A DNA stretch of 64,000 nucleotides from Sediminispirochaeta smaragdinae DSM 11293 (GTDB lineage: Bacteria > Spirochaetota > Spirochaetia > DSM-16054 > Sediminispirochaetaceae): positions 62,001 through 126,000 of the forward strand of contig NC_014364.1 in NCBI RefSeq assembly GCF_000143985.1, written 5' to 3'. Positions 33,322 through 42,239 of this stretch are shown piece by piece; the first letter of the stretch is position 1, and each line of letters starts with the position of its first letter. A program made the position numbers and the translations under genes. The notes beneath the pieces are model-generated. The model did not search any database, had not been told where the DNA came from, and saw nothing but the letters and a program-made list of their open reading frames with translations.

Positions 33322-34872
33322 ATGGGTTATAAACGATATCAGCTATCTCTTCCTACCGATTATGGGGAAGAGGACCTTCTCGGGCTTCTTCGCAAAAAGA
33401 GTGGCCTGACCGAATTTCGTTATGTGATCGAGAAAAAGAGTCTTGATGCACGACAAAAAAGAGAAATTCATTGGCTTCTGTCCATTGTTCTCATTTCCGA
33501 TCAACTATCGGGAGAGCCCTGGGCAGCGCCTGCCCCCCTCAATGTGCCCAAGAAGCGTAGCCCCTGCCATGTGGTGGTGGTCGGTAGTGGCCCTGCCGGA
33601 ATATTCTCGGCTTTGGTTCTTGCCGAGGCGGGGTGTTCGGTAACCGTCATAGAACGCGGTTCCCGGATTGAAAAGCGTAAACGCGATATCGATGTCTTTG
33701 AGGCAGACTCGACCTTTCCTCTGTGCAACAACTATGCCTTTGGCGAGGGAGGGGCTGGGGCCTTTTCCGACGGCAAACTGACCTCCCGGTCGAAGCATAT
33801 CGGCCCCGAGCGTGCTTTTATCCATAAAGCCTTCATCGAGGCTGGTGCTCCCGAAGAGATAGCCTGGCTTGCGCACCCCCATCTCGGCAGCGATAACCTT
33901 TTTCGAATAACTCGTGCTCTTCGTGCCAAGGTGGGGACCTTAGGAGGCTCTTTTGCCTTTGATACGTTCTTGGAGGGATTTACCCGTCTTTCCGGGGGCG
34001 GTTTTCGCTTATCATGCAAAAAAAGCATTGGCGGTGAAGGTTCGGAAATCGATGGGATCGAATGTGATTATCTGATCATTGCCTGCGGCCATTCGGCCGA
34101 CGATACCATCGCTATGATGATTCACAGCGGGATACCTTATCGAACAAAAAACTTTGCTCTTGGCTTTCGGGTGGAGCATGAGCAGCGTGTCATTAATCAT
34201 GCCCAATGGGGCAGCTCCTCTTTGCCCGGGGTAAAGGCTGCGGAGTACCGTCTGACGGCAGCGGATAATGTCTACACCTTTTGTATGTGTCCCGGCGGTC
34301 GGGTGGTACCGGCGGCAGCCTTTTCCGATCGAAATATTGTCAATGGGATGAGTAATTATTACAGGGACGGACGCTTTGCCAATGCGGCGGTGGTTGCAGG
34401 GCTTCATCCAGATCAACTTGCCGGACGTCCAGTCTCTCCTCCCGAGGCCCTGGAGCTCCTTGCCAACCTTGAGCGTCGTTTTGTGCAGACAGGCAATGGT
34501 TATGCGGCACCAGCCGCCTCTATTTCGGCCTTCCTCGCCGGAAAGGCTCCGGGGATGCTGCCCCAGGAGAGCTCCTATCCCTTTCCTCTTATTCCCGCCG
34601 ACCCCGAGGCCCTCTATCCTAAATTTCTTCTTCCGAGACTTCGTCGTGGTCTGGCTCAGTTCTGCAGCAAGATCAGGGGGTTTGATACGGGAACCATCCT
34701 TGGATTGGAAAGCAGAACCTCTTCTTCCGTCCAGGTTCTGCGGGAACAGGATGGATCTATCCCTCAATTCCCCGGGCTTTTTGTGGTGGGGGAAGCCTCC
34801 GGCTGGGCCGGGGGGATCGTGAGTTCCGCTGCCGACGGCATTCGGGCGGCAATGACCGTAGTCGGATCTTAG
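33322..34872 (+). CDS. FAD-dependent dehydrogenase, COG2509 type
   Basis: A 516-residue flavoprotein. An N-terminal ferredoxin-like region of about 70 residues ends in KKSLDARQKREI, typical of this uncharacterised family. The FAD-binding fold follows (VVVVGSGPAGIFSALVLAEAG, then VIERG), with FGEGGAGAFSDGKLTSRSK and, near the C-terminus, LFVVGEASGWAGGIVSSAADG. Substrate unknown. The ATG at 33322 has no ribosome site. A TATGAT at 33307-33312 would put the transcript start 3 bases before it, so it may be nearly leaderless. The stop overlaps the next, convergent, gene by 4 bases. Confidence 0.9.
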   Translation: MGYKRYQLSLPTDYGEEDLLGLLRKKSGLTEFRYVIEKKSLDARQKREIHWLLSIVLISDQLSGEPWAAPAPLNVPKKRSPCHVVVVGSGPAGIFSALVLAEAGCSVTVIERGSRIEKRKRDIDVFEADSTFPLCNNYAFGEGGAGAFSDGKLTSRSKHIGPERAFIHKAFIEAGAPEEIAWLAHPHLGSDNLFRITRALRAKVGTLGGSFAFDTFLEGFTRLSGGGFRLSCKKSIGGEGSEIDGIECDYLIIACGHSADDTIAMMIHSGIPYRTKNFALGFRVEHEQRVINHAQWGSSSLPGVKAAEYRLTAADNVYTFCMCPGGRVVPAAAFSDRNIVNGMSNYYRDGRFANAAVVAGLHPDQLAGRPVSPPEALELLANLERRFVQTGNGYAAPAASISAFLAGKAPGMLPQESSYPFPLIPADPEALYPKFLLPRLRRGLAQFCSKIRGFDTGTILGLESRTSSSVQVLREQDGSIPQFPGLFVVGEASGWAGGIVSSAADGIRAAMTVVGS

Positions 34873-35747
34873 TCGTCCGTCTCCTCTTCTATGGGAATGG
34901 CTTCGGCTCGTTCTTTTAGTCTTCCGGAAGGTGAGAATTTAACTACCGCTCTGCTTGGCTTTGCAGGAATCGTCATCTCCTCTCCTGTCGCCGGGACGGT
35001 AATGATCCTGGCTTTGCTTGGCGGCCTCACACGGTAACCGATTTTCCCGAGGGAGCCTAACGAGACCCGCTCGCCCAGCATAATGCCGCTTTCCACCACC
35101 GAGAAGAAATCATCCAGAATTCTGCGGACCTGGAGTTGGGTGAGGTCGTTACGCCCGGCAATATAGGCTGCCATGCGATCTTTCGTAAAATGCTCAATCT
35201 TACCCGCCATAGGGGTCTCGATGGTGCGATTAATCCTTGCAAAGCCATTGGTCAGAAAAATGGTGGCCTCCCTGATCCTCTTAGCCTGTTCTGCAGGGGA
35301 TACTCCTTCTTCGCAAACGGCAATGCGATACACTGGTGAGGTCTTTTTGATGGGAGCTCCATGGAGGATCGCAGGATTGCCGACCGAGAGGGAGGGAGCG
35401 TATGTAACATCCTGTTCCCTGATGATGTCAGGAACATCGGATCGTATGGGGATGCTTGCATACTCCATTGCCCGCCCTTCACCCGTATGGGGAAAGAGCG
35501 AGAGAAGAGAGCCTGAATTTGTAAGAAGGATACAACCCCGGGAATCATCTTCGGCCAGCTCCTTTATTTCGGCCATTTCGAGAAGCCTTGTCTGCCCGGT
35601 AAAAAGCCGTTCCTTTTCCGACCATGCCTGTTTTAGACGAGAAAACCCTTCTTCGGCATCGACAAAGTCAAGCGTGGCTGCCAGGCCTTTGAGATGCTGC
35701 TCAATCACCTTCGGCATAGTTTCTACAACTTGTTTGTCATTATTCAT
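34869..35747 (-). CDS. Unrecognised domain fused to an HU/IHF-like DNA-binding domain
   Basis: A 292-residue protein. Residues 1-180 form a domain I do not recognise, shared with the 174-residue product of the divergent gene: common motifs are DD.RG..L.T.SGSL, IR.DVP, I.K.SP.(Y/F).IAV and EAT..LT..F...N.TI. Residues 184-279 are an HU/IHF fold: RRILDDFFSVVESGIMLGER, SLGKIGYRVRPPSKARI, then AKPSRAVVKFSPSGRLKE. The arm proline region (TVPATGEEMTIPAKP) fits HU. It probably bends or binds DNA while the N-terminal domain senses or joins to its twin. Function unknown. Confidence 0.85.
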   Translation of the reverse strand: MNNDKQVVETMPKVIEQHLKGLAATLDFVDAEEGFSRLKQAWSEKERLFTGQTRLLEMAEIKELAEDDSRGCILLTNSGSLLSLFPHTGEGRAMEYASIPIRSDVPDIIREQDVTYAPSLSVGNPAILHGAPIKKTSPVYRIAVCEEGVSPAEQAKRIREATIFLTNGFARINRTIETPMAGKIEHFTKDRMAAYIAGRNDLTQLQVRRILDDFFSVVESGIMLGERVSLGSLGKIGYRVRPPSKARIITVPATGEEMTIPAKPSRAVVKFSPSGRLKERAEAIPIEEETDD

Positions 35748-35860
35748 ACTTGAAAGATAGTTCGAGGCAGAAGAAAATTCAGTAGAAGAGAAAAAATATT
35801 GTTTTTCAACGCCATGGGTAGTACGTTCAATGCACTAGTTAAAGATGAGGAGGCAGATCC

Positions 35861-36385
35861 ATGACGGATGGAAATGGTATTGAAGGAAAGATCAGAGACC
35901 ATCTCAAGCTCCTGGTGAAAACAGCCGGCCTTCCCGGTAACGAAGATTCTCTGAAACAATTGGAGAATGCCTGGATGGAAAAGATGGAGGCATTCGATAG
36001 TGAGGTAGAATCTCGTGGAATGGAGGTGGTTGATTCCTTTTTTGCGGATGATGAGCGAGGTGCTCTGCTTATGACCTATTCAGGGAGCCTGATTACCTTG
36101 GGTCCGATGGTAGGGGCGGCCAGAAGTGCCGCCTACCGAAGCATCGGGATACGGAATGATGTTCCCGAATCGATTGACAGCGATGCCGCTTCTCTTTCCG
36201 GGGATGTAGAGGTTGATTCGGTCGTATCTTTCATCGACGGCCCCATTGAAAAAAGCTCTCCGATATTCAAAATTGCGGTTGTTTCGAGCGATATGGCTGA
36301 AGAGGAACAGGAAGAACTTTTGGCCGAGGCGACGAGGATTCTTACCGAAAGCTTTGTGGACGTGAACAAGACCATCATTCAGTAG
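35861..36385 (+). CDS. Stand-alone copy of the HU-fused N-terminal domain
   Basis: A 174-residue acidic protein homologous along its length to the first 180 residues of the divergent HU-fused protein, but with no DNA-binding part. Conserved points include FADDERGALLMTYSGSLITL, IGIRNDVPES, PIEKSSPIFKIAV and EATRILTESFVDVNKTI. It heads the phosphatase-kinase-FHA operon: the phosphatase gene starts 3 bases after its stop. AGGAGGCAG precedes the ATG. It could be a partner or antagonist of the HU-fused protein and a target of the kinase. No known family recognised. Confidence 0.85.
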   Translation: MTDGNGIEGKIRDHLKLLVKTAGLPGNEDSLKQLENAWMEKMEAFDSEVESRGMEVVDSFFADDERGALLMTYSGSLITLGPMVGAARSAAYRSIGIRNDVPESIDSDAASLSGDVEVDSVVSFIDGPIEKSSPIFKIAVVSSDMAEEEQEELLAEATRILTESFVDVNKTIIQ

Positions 36386-36388
36386 CCT

Positions 36389-37417
36389 ATGTTTTTTTTG
36401 CCTTCGATAGTCACACGCAGAACGCTTCCCCCCCGGGAAGCGTATCTGCACATCGTGAAAGCCGCGACAGATAAACTCAAGGGAGAGGACCAGCTTGTAC
36501 GTCCCCGAGATGAGCATAATCGCCCTGGAGGGCTTATTCGTCTGCAGGAAGGGATCACCATGATTGTCCCCGATCTCCATGCAAGAATCCCCTTTCTCCT
36601 GCACGCCCTGGTTTTTCCCGTAGAAGGCCGACCCTTTATCGACCTGATGAAAGAGGGGTCGGGGACGATGGTCTGCGTGGGTGACGGTTTGCACTCCGAA
36701 GCCAGAGGCTATCAGCGGTGGCAGGTCGCTTTGCAGGAGCTTCTGGAGGGCTTTTTCCGTCATGAAGCAATGGATGAGGAGATGCTGGAGGGACTGGGAC
36801 AAATGGAACTGGTGATGCGGCTGAAACTCGCCTTTCCCGATCGTTTCCACTTTCTCAAAGGAAACCATGAGAATATCCTCAACAGGGAGGGAAACGGAGA
36901 TCATCCTTTTCGAAAATTTGTTTTGGAGGGTGAAATGGTCCGCGTTTATCTTCAGAAATTCTACGGTGATGATTTTCTGAAGTCCTATGCCGATTTTGAA
37001 CGTGCGCTTCCCCTTGTTGCTGCGGATGGTAACTTTATGGTTTCCCATGCAGAACCGGCACGCTCCTTTTCCCGTGAGGAGGTGATCCGTTATCGTTCGC
37101 TTGATGATGTGGTGGAGGGACTTACCTGGACCCCTAACGACGGCTCAGAGGAGGGAAGTGTACAAACGATGATAGAGAGTTTCTGTGCATCCCCCGACCA
37201 GGCGGTCTATTTCGGCGGGCATCGAACCATAGAAGGACGTTACTCCCTTCGGGCTTCGGGACGTTTTATCCAGCTTCATAATCCCGTTTCCTTCCAGGTT
37301 GCCCTGGCAGATTCCGGACGGCCCTTCGACCCTGAGCGGGATATTGTCGATGTTTCTGGGGATCCGGCGGCGCTTTTAGAGCGTTCGGAGCTTGAAATAT
37401 CAGAGGAAACGCCATGA
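36389..37417 (+). CDS. Calcineurin-like (PPP-type) metallophosphatase
   Basis: A 342-residue soluble enzyme. PPP-style metal motifs are in order: PDLHARIP (Asp and His of motif I, without the usual GD.HG), CVGDGLHSEARG, FLKGNHEN with Asn-His, VSHAEP and FGGHR. The motif II arginine of GD..DRG is absent, so catalysis may differ. It probably removes phosphate from Ser/Thr on proteins, reversing the kinase encoded next. No ribosome site is seen; the start lies 3 bases from the upstream stop. It overlaps the kinase by ATGA. Confidence 0.82.
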   Translation: MFFLPSIVTRRTLPPREAYLHIVKAATDKLKGEDQLVRPRDEHNRPGGLIRLQEGITMIVPDLHARIPFLLHALVFPVEGRPFIDLMKEGSGTMVCVGDGLHSEARGYQRWQVALQELLEGFFRHEAMDEEMLEGLGQMELVMRLKLAFPDRFHFLKGNHENILNREGNGDHPFRKFVLEGEMVRVYLQKFYGDDFLKSYADFERALPLVAADGNFMVSHAEPARSFSREEVIRYRSLDDVVEGLTWTPNDGSEEGSVQTMIESFCASPDQAVYFGGHRTIEGRYSLRASGRFIQLHNPVSFQVALADSGRPFDPERDIVDVSGDPAALLERSELEISEETP

Positions 37418-39030
37418 ATCGGCCTCCGGAGATGATCGGAAAGTATAAGATCATAGATCTCATAGCAACAGGTGGAATGGGGGCCGTCTACAAGGGGGTG
37501 CACCCTACCCTTGATTGTTATGTGATCATCAAGAAACTGACCCTGCGGGGGAATCCTGATTTTGCCGAACGCTTTCGTCGGGAAGCAAAAATCCTCATGG
37601 ATTTTCGCAACGACAATATTGTCGATATATATGACCATTTCAAGGAAGGACGCTCCCACTATATTGTCCTCGAATATATCGACGGCCTTTCTTTGGAGCA
37701 GCTTATCAGGCGGGAACGTTACCTCTCAAACGATATGGCTCTCTACATTTTTCGGGAGGTGTGTAAGGCCCTCGATTATGCCCACAAACGAAGGGTCGTT
37801 CACCGTGATATCAAACCGGCGAATATTCTCATCTCGAAAAAGGGAGAGGTGAAACTGGTGGATTTCGGTATCGCCTCTTCCAAGGAGGAGGATGGGGAAG
37901 CGGGGCTGACTCGGGACGGTATGACCCTGGGATCTCCCTCGTATATGGCTCCCGAGCAGTTCGAAAATAGCAGGAATGTCGACCAGCGGGCCGATATCTA
38001 CTCTCTCGGGGTGATGTTGTACGAGAGTGTCACAGGGAAAAAGCCTTATCCCGGCGGTTATACCGCCGATTTAATAGCGGCGATTACCAAGGGAAAGCAT
38101 CCTGCTCCCCGTCGCCTTAATCCCAAGGTGAACCGTTTTGTCTCTTCGATCGTCAAAAAGACGATGCATCCTAAACCAAGACGACGTTATCAAAATCTTA
38201 CCTCTCTGCTTCGTCGCCTGGACCGTTACTTCCACCGTAAACCGGTCGAAGCTCTTAAGGAGCAGCTGAAAAAGGCAATTTCCGGAGGAACGTTGGAATC
38301 CACTCCACGAAAGAAGCTAGGAAAGCTCCGACGTTTTTTTTCAATAGCCCTACCCGTGTTCTTTTTATTGTTCCTTTTGCTCGGTAGTGCATATCGTAGC
38401 GGCTGGTACCAGCGCCTCTTTCTTGCCGACAGCTATGGTGAGTTGAGAATTGCCTTGCATCTGGATCATTCCTATAAGGAGCCGAAGGATCTTTACTTGC
38501 GGGGTTGGCTTTTTGCCGATACAGGTGAAGACGGAACAGCCCTCGATATTGATCCGATACATTTTCGTCTTCTCCCCTCAGAAGAGCGGGAAGGAGACCT
38601 GAACTTTGTCAGCAGGCGGGTTTTCCTTCCTTCAGGTGATTATCGTCTTAAGGTTCAGATAGAGAACAACTTGTTTTGGAACACCTTTAGGCTCCATACC
38701 ATAAAGGAACAGCATAATCTTTACCAGGGTGAGCAGGGACGTACCATCACCCTGTGCACAAGCTCCCATACGCTTCCGCTTTCGGTCGATTTTTTTGTTC
38801 AGGATTGTGATACCTGGGTTGATATTACCCCGATTTCCCTTATTGAACTCAAAACGGGCGGAAGGTGGACTCCCTGGAGTGATGAGCTTGCCGAGGGACT
38901 TACAACCGGGTCGGTATATCGATTTCGCATTTCTGCCCCGGGATACACAGAAAAGGAATTTAGTCTTTTGATTCGGGAAGATCAAAGTACACTCTATCTC
39001 AACCCACGATTGGAGAAATCAAAACTATGA
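37414..39030 (+). CDS. Membrane Ser/Thr protein kinase (Hanks type)
   Basis: A 538-residue kinase. The catalytic domain (residues 11-275) is complete: glycine loop ATGGMGAVYKG, Lys40/41, HRDIKPANI with Asp132, DFG at 150-152, and APE at 179-181. One membrane helix near residues 312-332 is followed by a beta-rich outer domain of about 205 residues, rather than PASTA repeats. The outer domain has no recognised fold. Encoded between the PPP phosphatase and two FHA proteins, so it likely phosphorylates FHA partners and perhaps the novel-domain proteins. Confidence 0.95.
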   Translation: MNRPPEMIGKYKIIDLIATGGMGAVYKGVHPTLDCYVIIKKLTLRGNPDFAERFRREAKILMDFRNDNIVDIYDHFKEGRSHYIVLEYIDGLSLEQLIRRERYLSNDMALYIFREVCKALDYAHKRRVVHRDIKPANILISKKGEVKLVDFGIASSKEEDGEAGLTRDGMTLGSPSYMAPEQFENSRNVDQRADIYSLGVMLYESVTGKKPYPGGYTADLIAAITKGKHPAPRRLNPKVNRFVSSIVKKTMHPKPRRRYQNLTSLLRRLDRYFHRKPVEALKEQLKKAISGGTLESTPRKKLGKLRRFFSIALPVFFLLFLLLGSAYRSGWYQRLFLADSYGELRIALHLDHSYKEPKDLYLRGWLFADTGEDGTALDIDPIHFRLLPSEEREGDLNFVSRRVFLPSGDYRLKVQIENNLFWNTFRLHTIKEQHNLYQGEQGRTITLCTSSHTLPLSVDFFVQDCDTWVDITPISLIELKTGGRWTPWSDELAEGLTTGSVYRFRISAPGYTEKEFSLLIREDQSTLYLNPRLEKSKL

Positions 39031-39043
39031 AAGGAGCCGAAGC

Positions 39044-39919
39044 ATGAGTATCGGTCTTAAAAGAATCATTATCATAGCCTTGGGAATTCTTGCCGGTGCG
39101 GCTGCATGGCCGCTGATGGAGCTTGTCCTTTCATTTCAGTCGCTTTTTCCGGGCTATTTTATCTTCAGCATTGTCCAGGGGGCCCTCTTCGGTCTCGTTC
39201 TCGGCCTTTTTTTCGGCTCGGGAGAGGGGCTGACCTCACGGAACGGAAAGAAACTTGGACATGGGCTTGCAAGTGGTGCGGCGGTTGGAGTAATCGGAGG
39301 GGTGGTCGGTTTTCTTTTCGGCCAGGGGGTGCTCTTTTTCATCCTTGATAAAACATCCAACTACCTTGCTGTCCCCGTAGCAAGGGGAATCGGCTGGGCG
39401 CTTCTTGGGCTCTTTGTCGGCGCTGTGGATGGTATCAGAGTCCGTAGCCTGAGGAAGACGGCAATAGGTGCTTTGGGAGGGATTATCGGCGGAGCGGCCG
39501 GTGGGGCTGCCATTGAGTTGATCCGTCTCCATTTTTCGGAGCTTCTTATGATACGAGCCGTTGGCTTTATTTTGTTCGGCCTGCTTGTGGGAATCGGCTA
39601 CGCGGTTGCCGAACGAAGCTTCTCCTTTGGTATCCTTCACGTTCTTAACGGGCCTCAGCGGGGACGGGAATACAGCCTCTCCCAATCCTCCTTTTTTGTG
39701 GGGACCTCTTCTTCTAACGATATCAGTGCAGAGGGGTATCACGATATTGAGCCTCGGCATATACGTTTTTATTCCAAGAGAAAAGAACTCTACATAAAGG
39801 ATATCTCCGGGAAAGCAGGGACTAAGGTCAATGAGGAACCGCTCCGGGGAGAGCGCTTACTAAAATATGAAGATGTGATTCAGGTCGGTTCCCTGAAGAT
39901 CTGTTATCTTACCGAATAG
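39044..39919 (+). CDS. Glycine-rich membrane protein with C-terminal FHA domain
   Basis: A 291-residue protein. Six or so glycine-rich hydrophobic helices fill residues 5-195 (pattern GGVVGFLFGQGVLF, LGGIIGGAAGGAA). An FHA fold fills residues 200-291: PQRGREYSLSQSSFFVGTSS, RHIRFYSKRKELYIKDISG, and GTKVNEEPLRGERLL. The GR/S..H core is altered (SFFVGT, EPRHI), so phosphothreonine binding is not certain. It lies 13 bases after the kinase gene and probably is part of the same membrane signalling complex. Confidence 0.85.
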   Translation: MSIGLKRIIIIALGILAGAAAWPLMELVLSFQSLFPGYFIFSIVQGALFGLVLGLFFGSGEGLTSRNGKKLGHGLASGAAVGVIGGVVGFLFGQGVLFFILDKTSNYLAVPVARGIGWALLGLFVGAVDGIRVRSLRKTAIGALGGIIGGAAGGAAIELIRLHFSELLMIRAVGFILFGLLVGIGYAVAERSFSFGILHVLNGPQRGREYSLSQSSFFVGTSSSNDISAEGYHDIEPRHIRFYSKRKELYIKDISGKAGTKVNEEPLRGERLLKYEDVIQVGSLKICYLTE

Positions 39920-39938
39920 AGGATCATGGGGGTTTTGT

Positions 39939-41363
39939 ATGAATCGTTTCGCCGCTGTTGTTTGTATAACTGTTTTTTTGGCGCCTGCTTTTACACTTTC
40001 TGCAGAGACCCTGCAGATTACGCAGATAGATTCTTCATCACTGCTTCTTTCCCAGTCGGTTGATCTCTATGTTTCTCTGACCGATGATACCGGAACTCCC
40101 CTGAAGGGGATATCCGGGGATTCTTTTCAGCTTTTTGAATCGGATGATCCCGATACTTTTTCCGAACCTATGCTTATCCGATCGCTAGCTCCGAACCCGC
40201 ACGAATCACAAGGCCTATCCATCCTCCTACTGATGGATAATTCCGGGAGTATGTATGATACCCTTTCCGGTGATCCCACTGGCGATCCTGCTCTCATGCG
40301 TACCACCTATGCTCGTAATGCGCTTCGGACCTTTGTGGGGTCTTCCTTTCATGCCGGAGATAGCGTCTCTTTTGCCACCTTCAATACCAATGTTGTACTT
40401 CATGCGGATGAGGCCGGGGATCCCGTGGTGATGGATATGCTGCTTTCCGGTATCCGCCGCCCGGGAACAGACGAATCGTATACGGAACTCTATCACGCGC
40501 TTGCCGATATGGCGCTTCCTGTGGGAGAGCGGTCCGGGCGCCGGGCCGTCATTGTCCTCTCCGACGGGGAGGATTACTCCTATGCGACCCATAGTGGGAA
40601 CCCTCATCCCATCTACGGGAATCAGCAGCTTAGCCCGGATGAGGTTGTGGAGGAGTATATCCGCAATGGTGTTACCTTGTACGCTATCCATTTCGGCTTG
40701 GAAAAGGACCAATACCTTGGTGAGATGGCGCTCAAAACCGGGGGAGCGGTCTATGATGCAAAAGACCAGGAGGAGTTGACAGGCATCTACCATGACATTC
40801 GGCAAAAAATCGATGGAGAGTACCTGATCCGCTATCGGGCCGGGATGTTTCCCGCTGACAAGACCTATGTCAAACTGATTCATAAAAGCCCTGAGGGAAA
40901 CAGTGAAGCCGTTCGTTACTACTATACCTCAACCATGTTCGGCCGGCCGGTGGTTCCTTTCCCTTGGAAAATCTTTTTGATTCTACCCGCCGTGCTTCTT
41001 ATCTGGCTGTTGCTTCTCTTGATTCGCAACCGAACCTTCCATTCCGACGCTGCCTTGCGGATTCTTCGTGCAGGATATGGTACGAAGATCAGTTCGGCAA
41101 CCATTGCGATACAGCAGGAAAAGACAGTGATCGGAGGAGGGGAACAGGCAGATCTTACCCTTTCCGGCAGAGGGGTTCCTCATGACCGGGATGTAACCAT
41201 TGTGTTCGATAAGCAACAGAAAAACTACACCATTGTGGGGGGGGCCGGAGTTAGCGTCAACAACCAACCGCTCAAGGGGGAAAGACGACTGAGCGGTGGA
41301 GATGTACTTAATATCGAAGGGACCACCATCGTTTTTGAAGAACCGGACGAGGGTAAGAACTAA
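39939..41363 (+). CDS. Exported von Willebrand A domain protein with FHA-like tail
   Basis: A 474-residue protein with a signal peptide (cleavage near TLSAE), then an outer VWA domain with a complete MIDAS start (LLLMDNSGSMYD, Asp100, Ser102, Ser104), a membrane helix at about residues 345-365 (IFLILPAVLLIWLLLLLI), and a cytoplasmic FHA-like fold (TVIGGGEQADLTLSG, then VSVNNQPLKGERRLSGGD). The inner domain lacks the RS..H signature, so it may be a structural copy. It ends the operon and could carry signals from an outer ligand to the kinase. The stop overlaps the convergent EamA gene by 4 bases. Confidence 0.88.
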   Translation: MNRFAAVVCITVFLAPAFTLSAETLQITQIDSSSLLLSQSVDLYVSLTDDTGTPLKGISGDSFQLFESDDPDTFSEPMLIRSLAPNPHESQGLSILLLMDNSGSMYDTLSGDPTGDPALMRTTYARNALRTFVGSSFHAGDSVSFATFNTNVVLHADEAGDPVVMDMLLSGIRRPGTDESYTELYHALADMALPVGERSGRRAVIVLSDGEDYSYATHSGNPHPIYGNQQLSPDEVVEEYIRNGVTLYAIHFGLEKDQYLGEMALKTGGAVYDAKDQEELTGIYHDIRQKIDGEYLIRYRAGMFPADKTYVKLIHKSPEGNSEAVRYYYTSTMFGRPVVPFPWKIFLILPAVLLIWLLLLLIRNRTFHSDAALRILRAGYGTKISSATIAIQQEKTVIGGGEQADLTLSGRGVPHDRDVTIVFDKQQKNYTIVGGAGVSVNNQPLKGERRLSGGDVLNIEGTTIVFEEPDEGKN

Positions 41364-42226
41364 GCCTTTTTTCTGTTCACGACCCAAACACCGAGGAGCA
41401 CGGCTGCTCCTCCGGCTATCTGGAGAGGGGCGAGGCGCTCGGCGAGTACAAGAAAACCAGCGATGACACCGAAGATCGGACTAAGATTGCTGTACATGCT
41501 TGTGCCGGTGCTGCCGATTCGTTTTACTCCATGACTCCAAAGGACATTTCCGATCAGAATCCCGAAGGTCCCAGCATACCCGATGCTGAAGGATTCAGCC
41601 AGCGTCGGGAAAAAAAGACCCGACCGCAAAAAAACGGGAAGCGAAATCAGCAGAAAGGGGAGCAGTACGATGAAGATCACAATACAGACAATTTGTTCGA
41701 TGGAATATCGTTTTGTAAGCGGGCGTACGTACACGGTGTATACGGCATAGGCAAACTCTGCGATGACCAGGAGTAGGACCCCTCGAAGGTAGGTGCCCTT
41801 GACGGAAACAGCTTCTCCTCCGGCGGTAATGGCCAGCACACCGAGAACCGAAAGGGCTATTCCCAGGGCCTTTTTTACAGTGATTTTTTCCTGTCGGGTT
41901 ACAATGGAGATGACGGCAACGAAAACAGGAAGCAAGGCGAGGATAATTGCCGAAATGCTTGCCGCCGTATCGTGTACACCAAAGGTGTAGCCACCCTGGA
42001 AGATAAAAAAACCACCGAGCCCTACCGCAATGAACCGCTTCCTATCCTCTTTTGCTACAGGCTTCCAGCGTCTTCCCAGCAGAACGAATATAAGAGAGAC
42101 AAGAAAAGCCAGTAGCAGTCGAAGGGTGTTGTAGCGAAGGGGATCAATGGTCGCAAGGCCTATTTTCATGATCATCGGATTTATTCCCCAGATAAAGGCC
42201 GCGGCGATGAGCATGAGATGGGTCAT
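41360..42226 (-). CDS. EamA-type (DMT) transporter
   Basis: A 288-residue protein with ten predicted membrane helices in two EamA repeats. The first begins AAFIWGINPMIMKIGL, and the second includes LRGVLLLVIAEFAYAVYTVY. Members export amino acids or metabolites or import sugars; the substrate is not known. It lies 13 bases after the Nudix gene on the same strand and is probably cotranscribed. A cytoplasmic C-terminus ends in NRKKA. Confidence 0.93.
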   Translation of the reverse strand: MTHLMLIAAAFIWGINPMIMKIGLATIDPLRYNTLRLLLAFLVSLIFVLLGRRWKPVAKEDRKRFIAVGLGGFFIFQGGYTFGVHDTAASISAIILALLPVFVAVISIVTRQEKITVKKALGIALSVLGVLAITAGGEAVSVKGTYLRGVLLLVIAEFAYAVYTVYVRPLTKRYSIEQIVCIVIFIVLLPFLLISLPVFLRSGLFFPTLAESFSIGYAGTFGILIGNVLWSHGVKRIGSTGTSMYSNLSPIFGVIAGFLVLAERLAPLQIAGGAAVLLGVWVVNRKKA

Positions 42227-42239
42227 TGTATGTAGTACC

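Noticed and set aside
36080-37048. A 322-codon open frame on the minus strand opposite the phosphatase gene
   Set aside because: It is antisense to two well supported genes, has no ribosome site, and reads as low-complexity shadow of conserved motifs.
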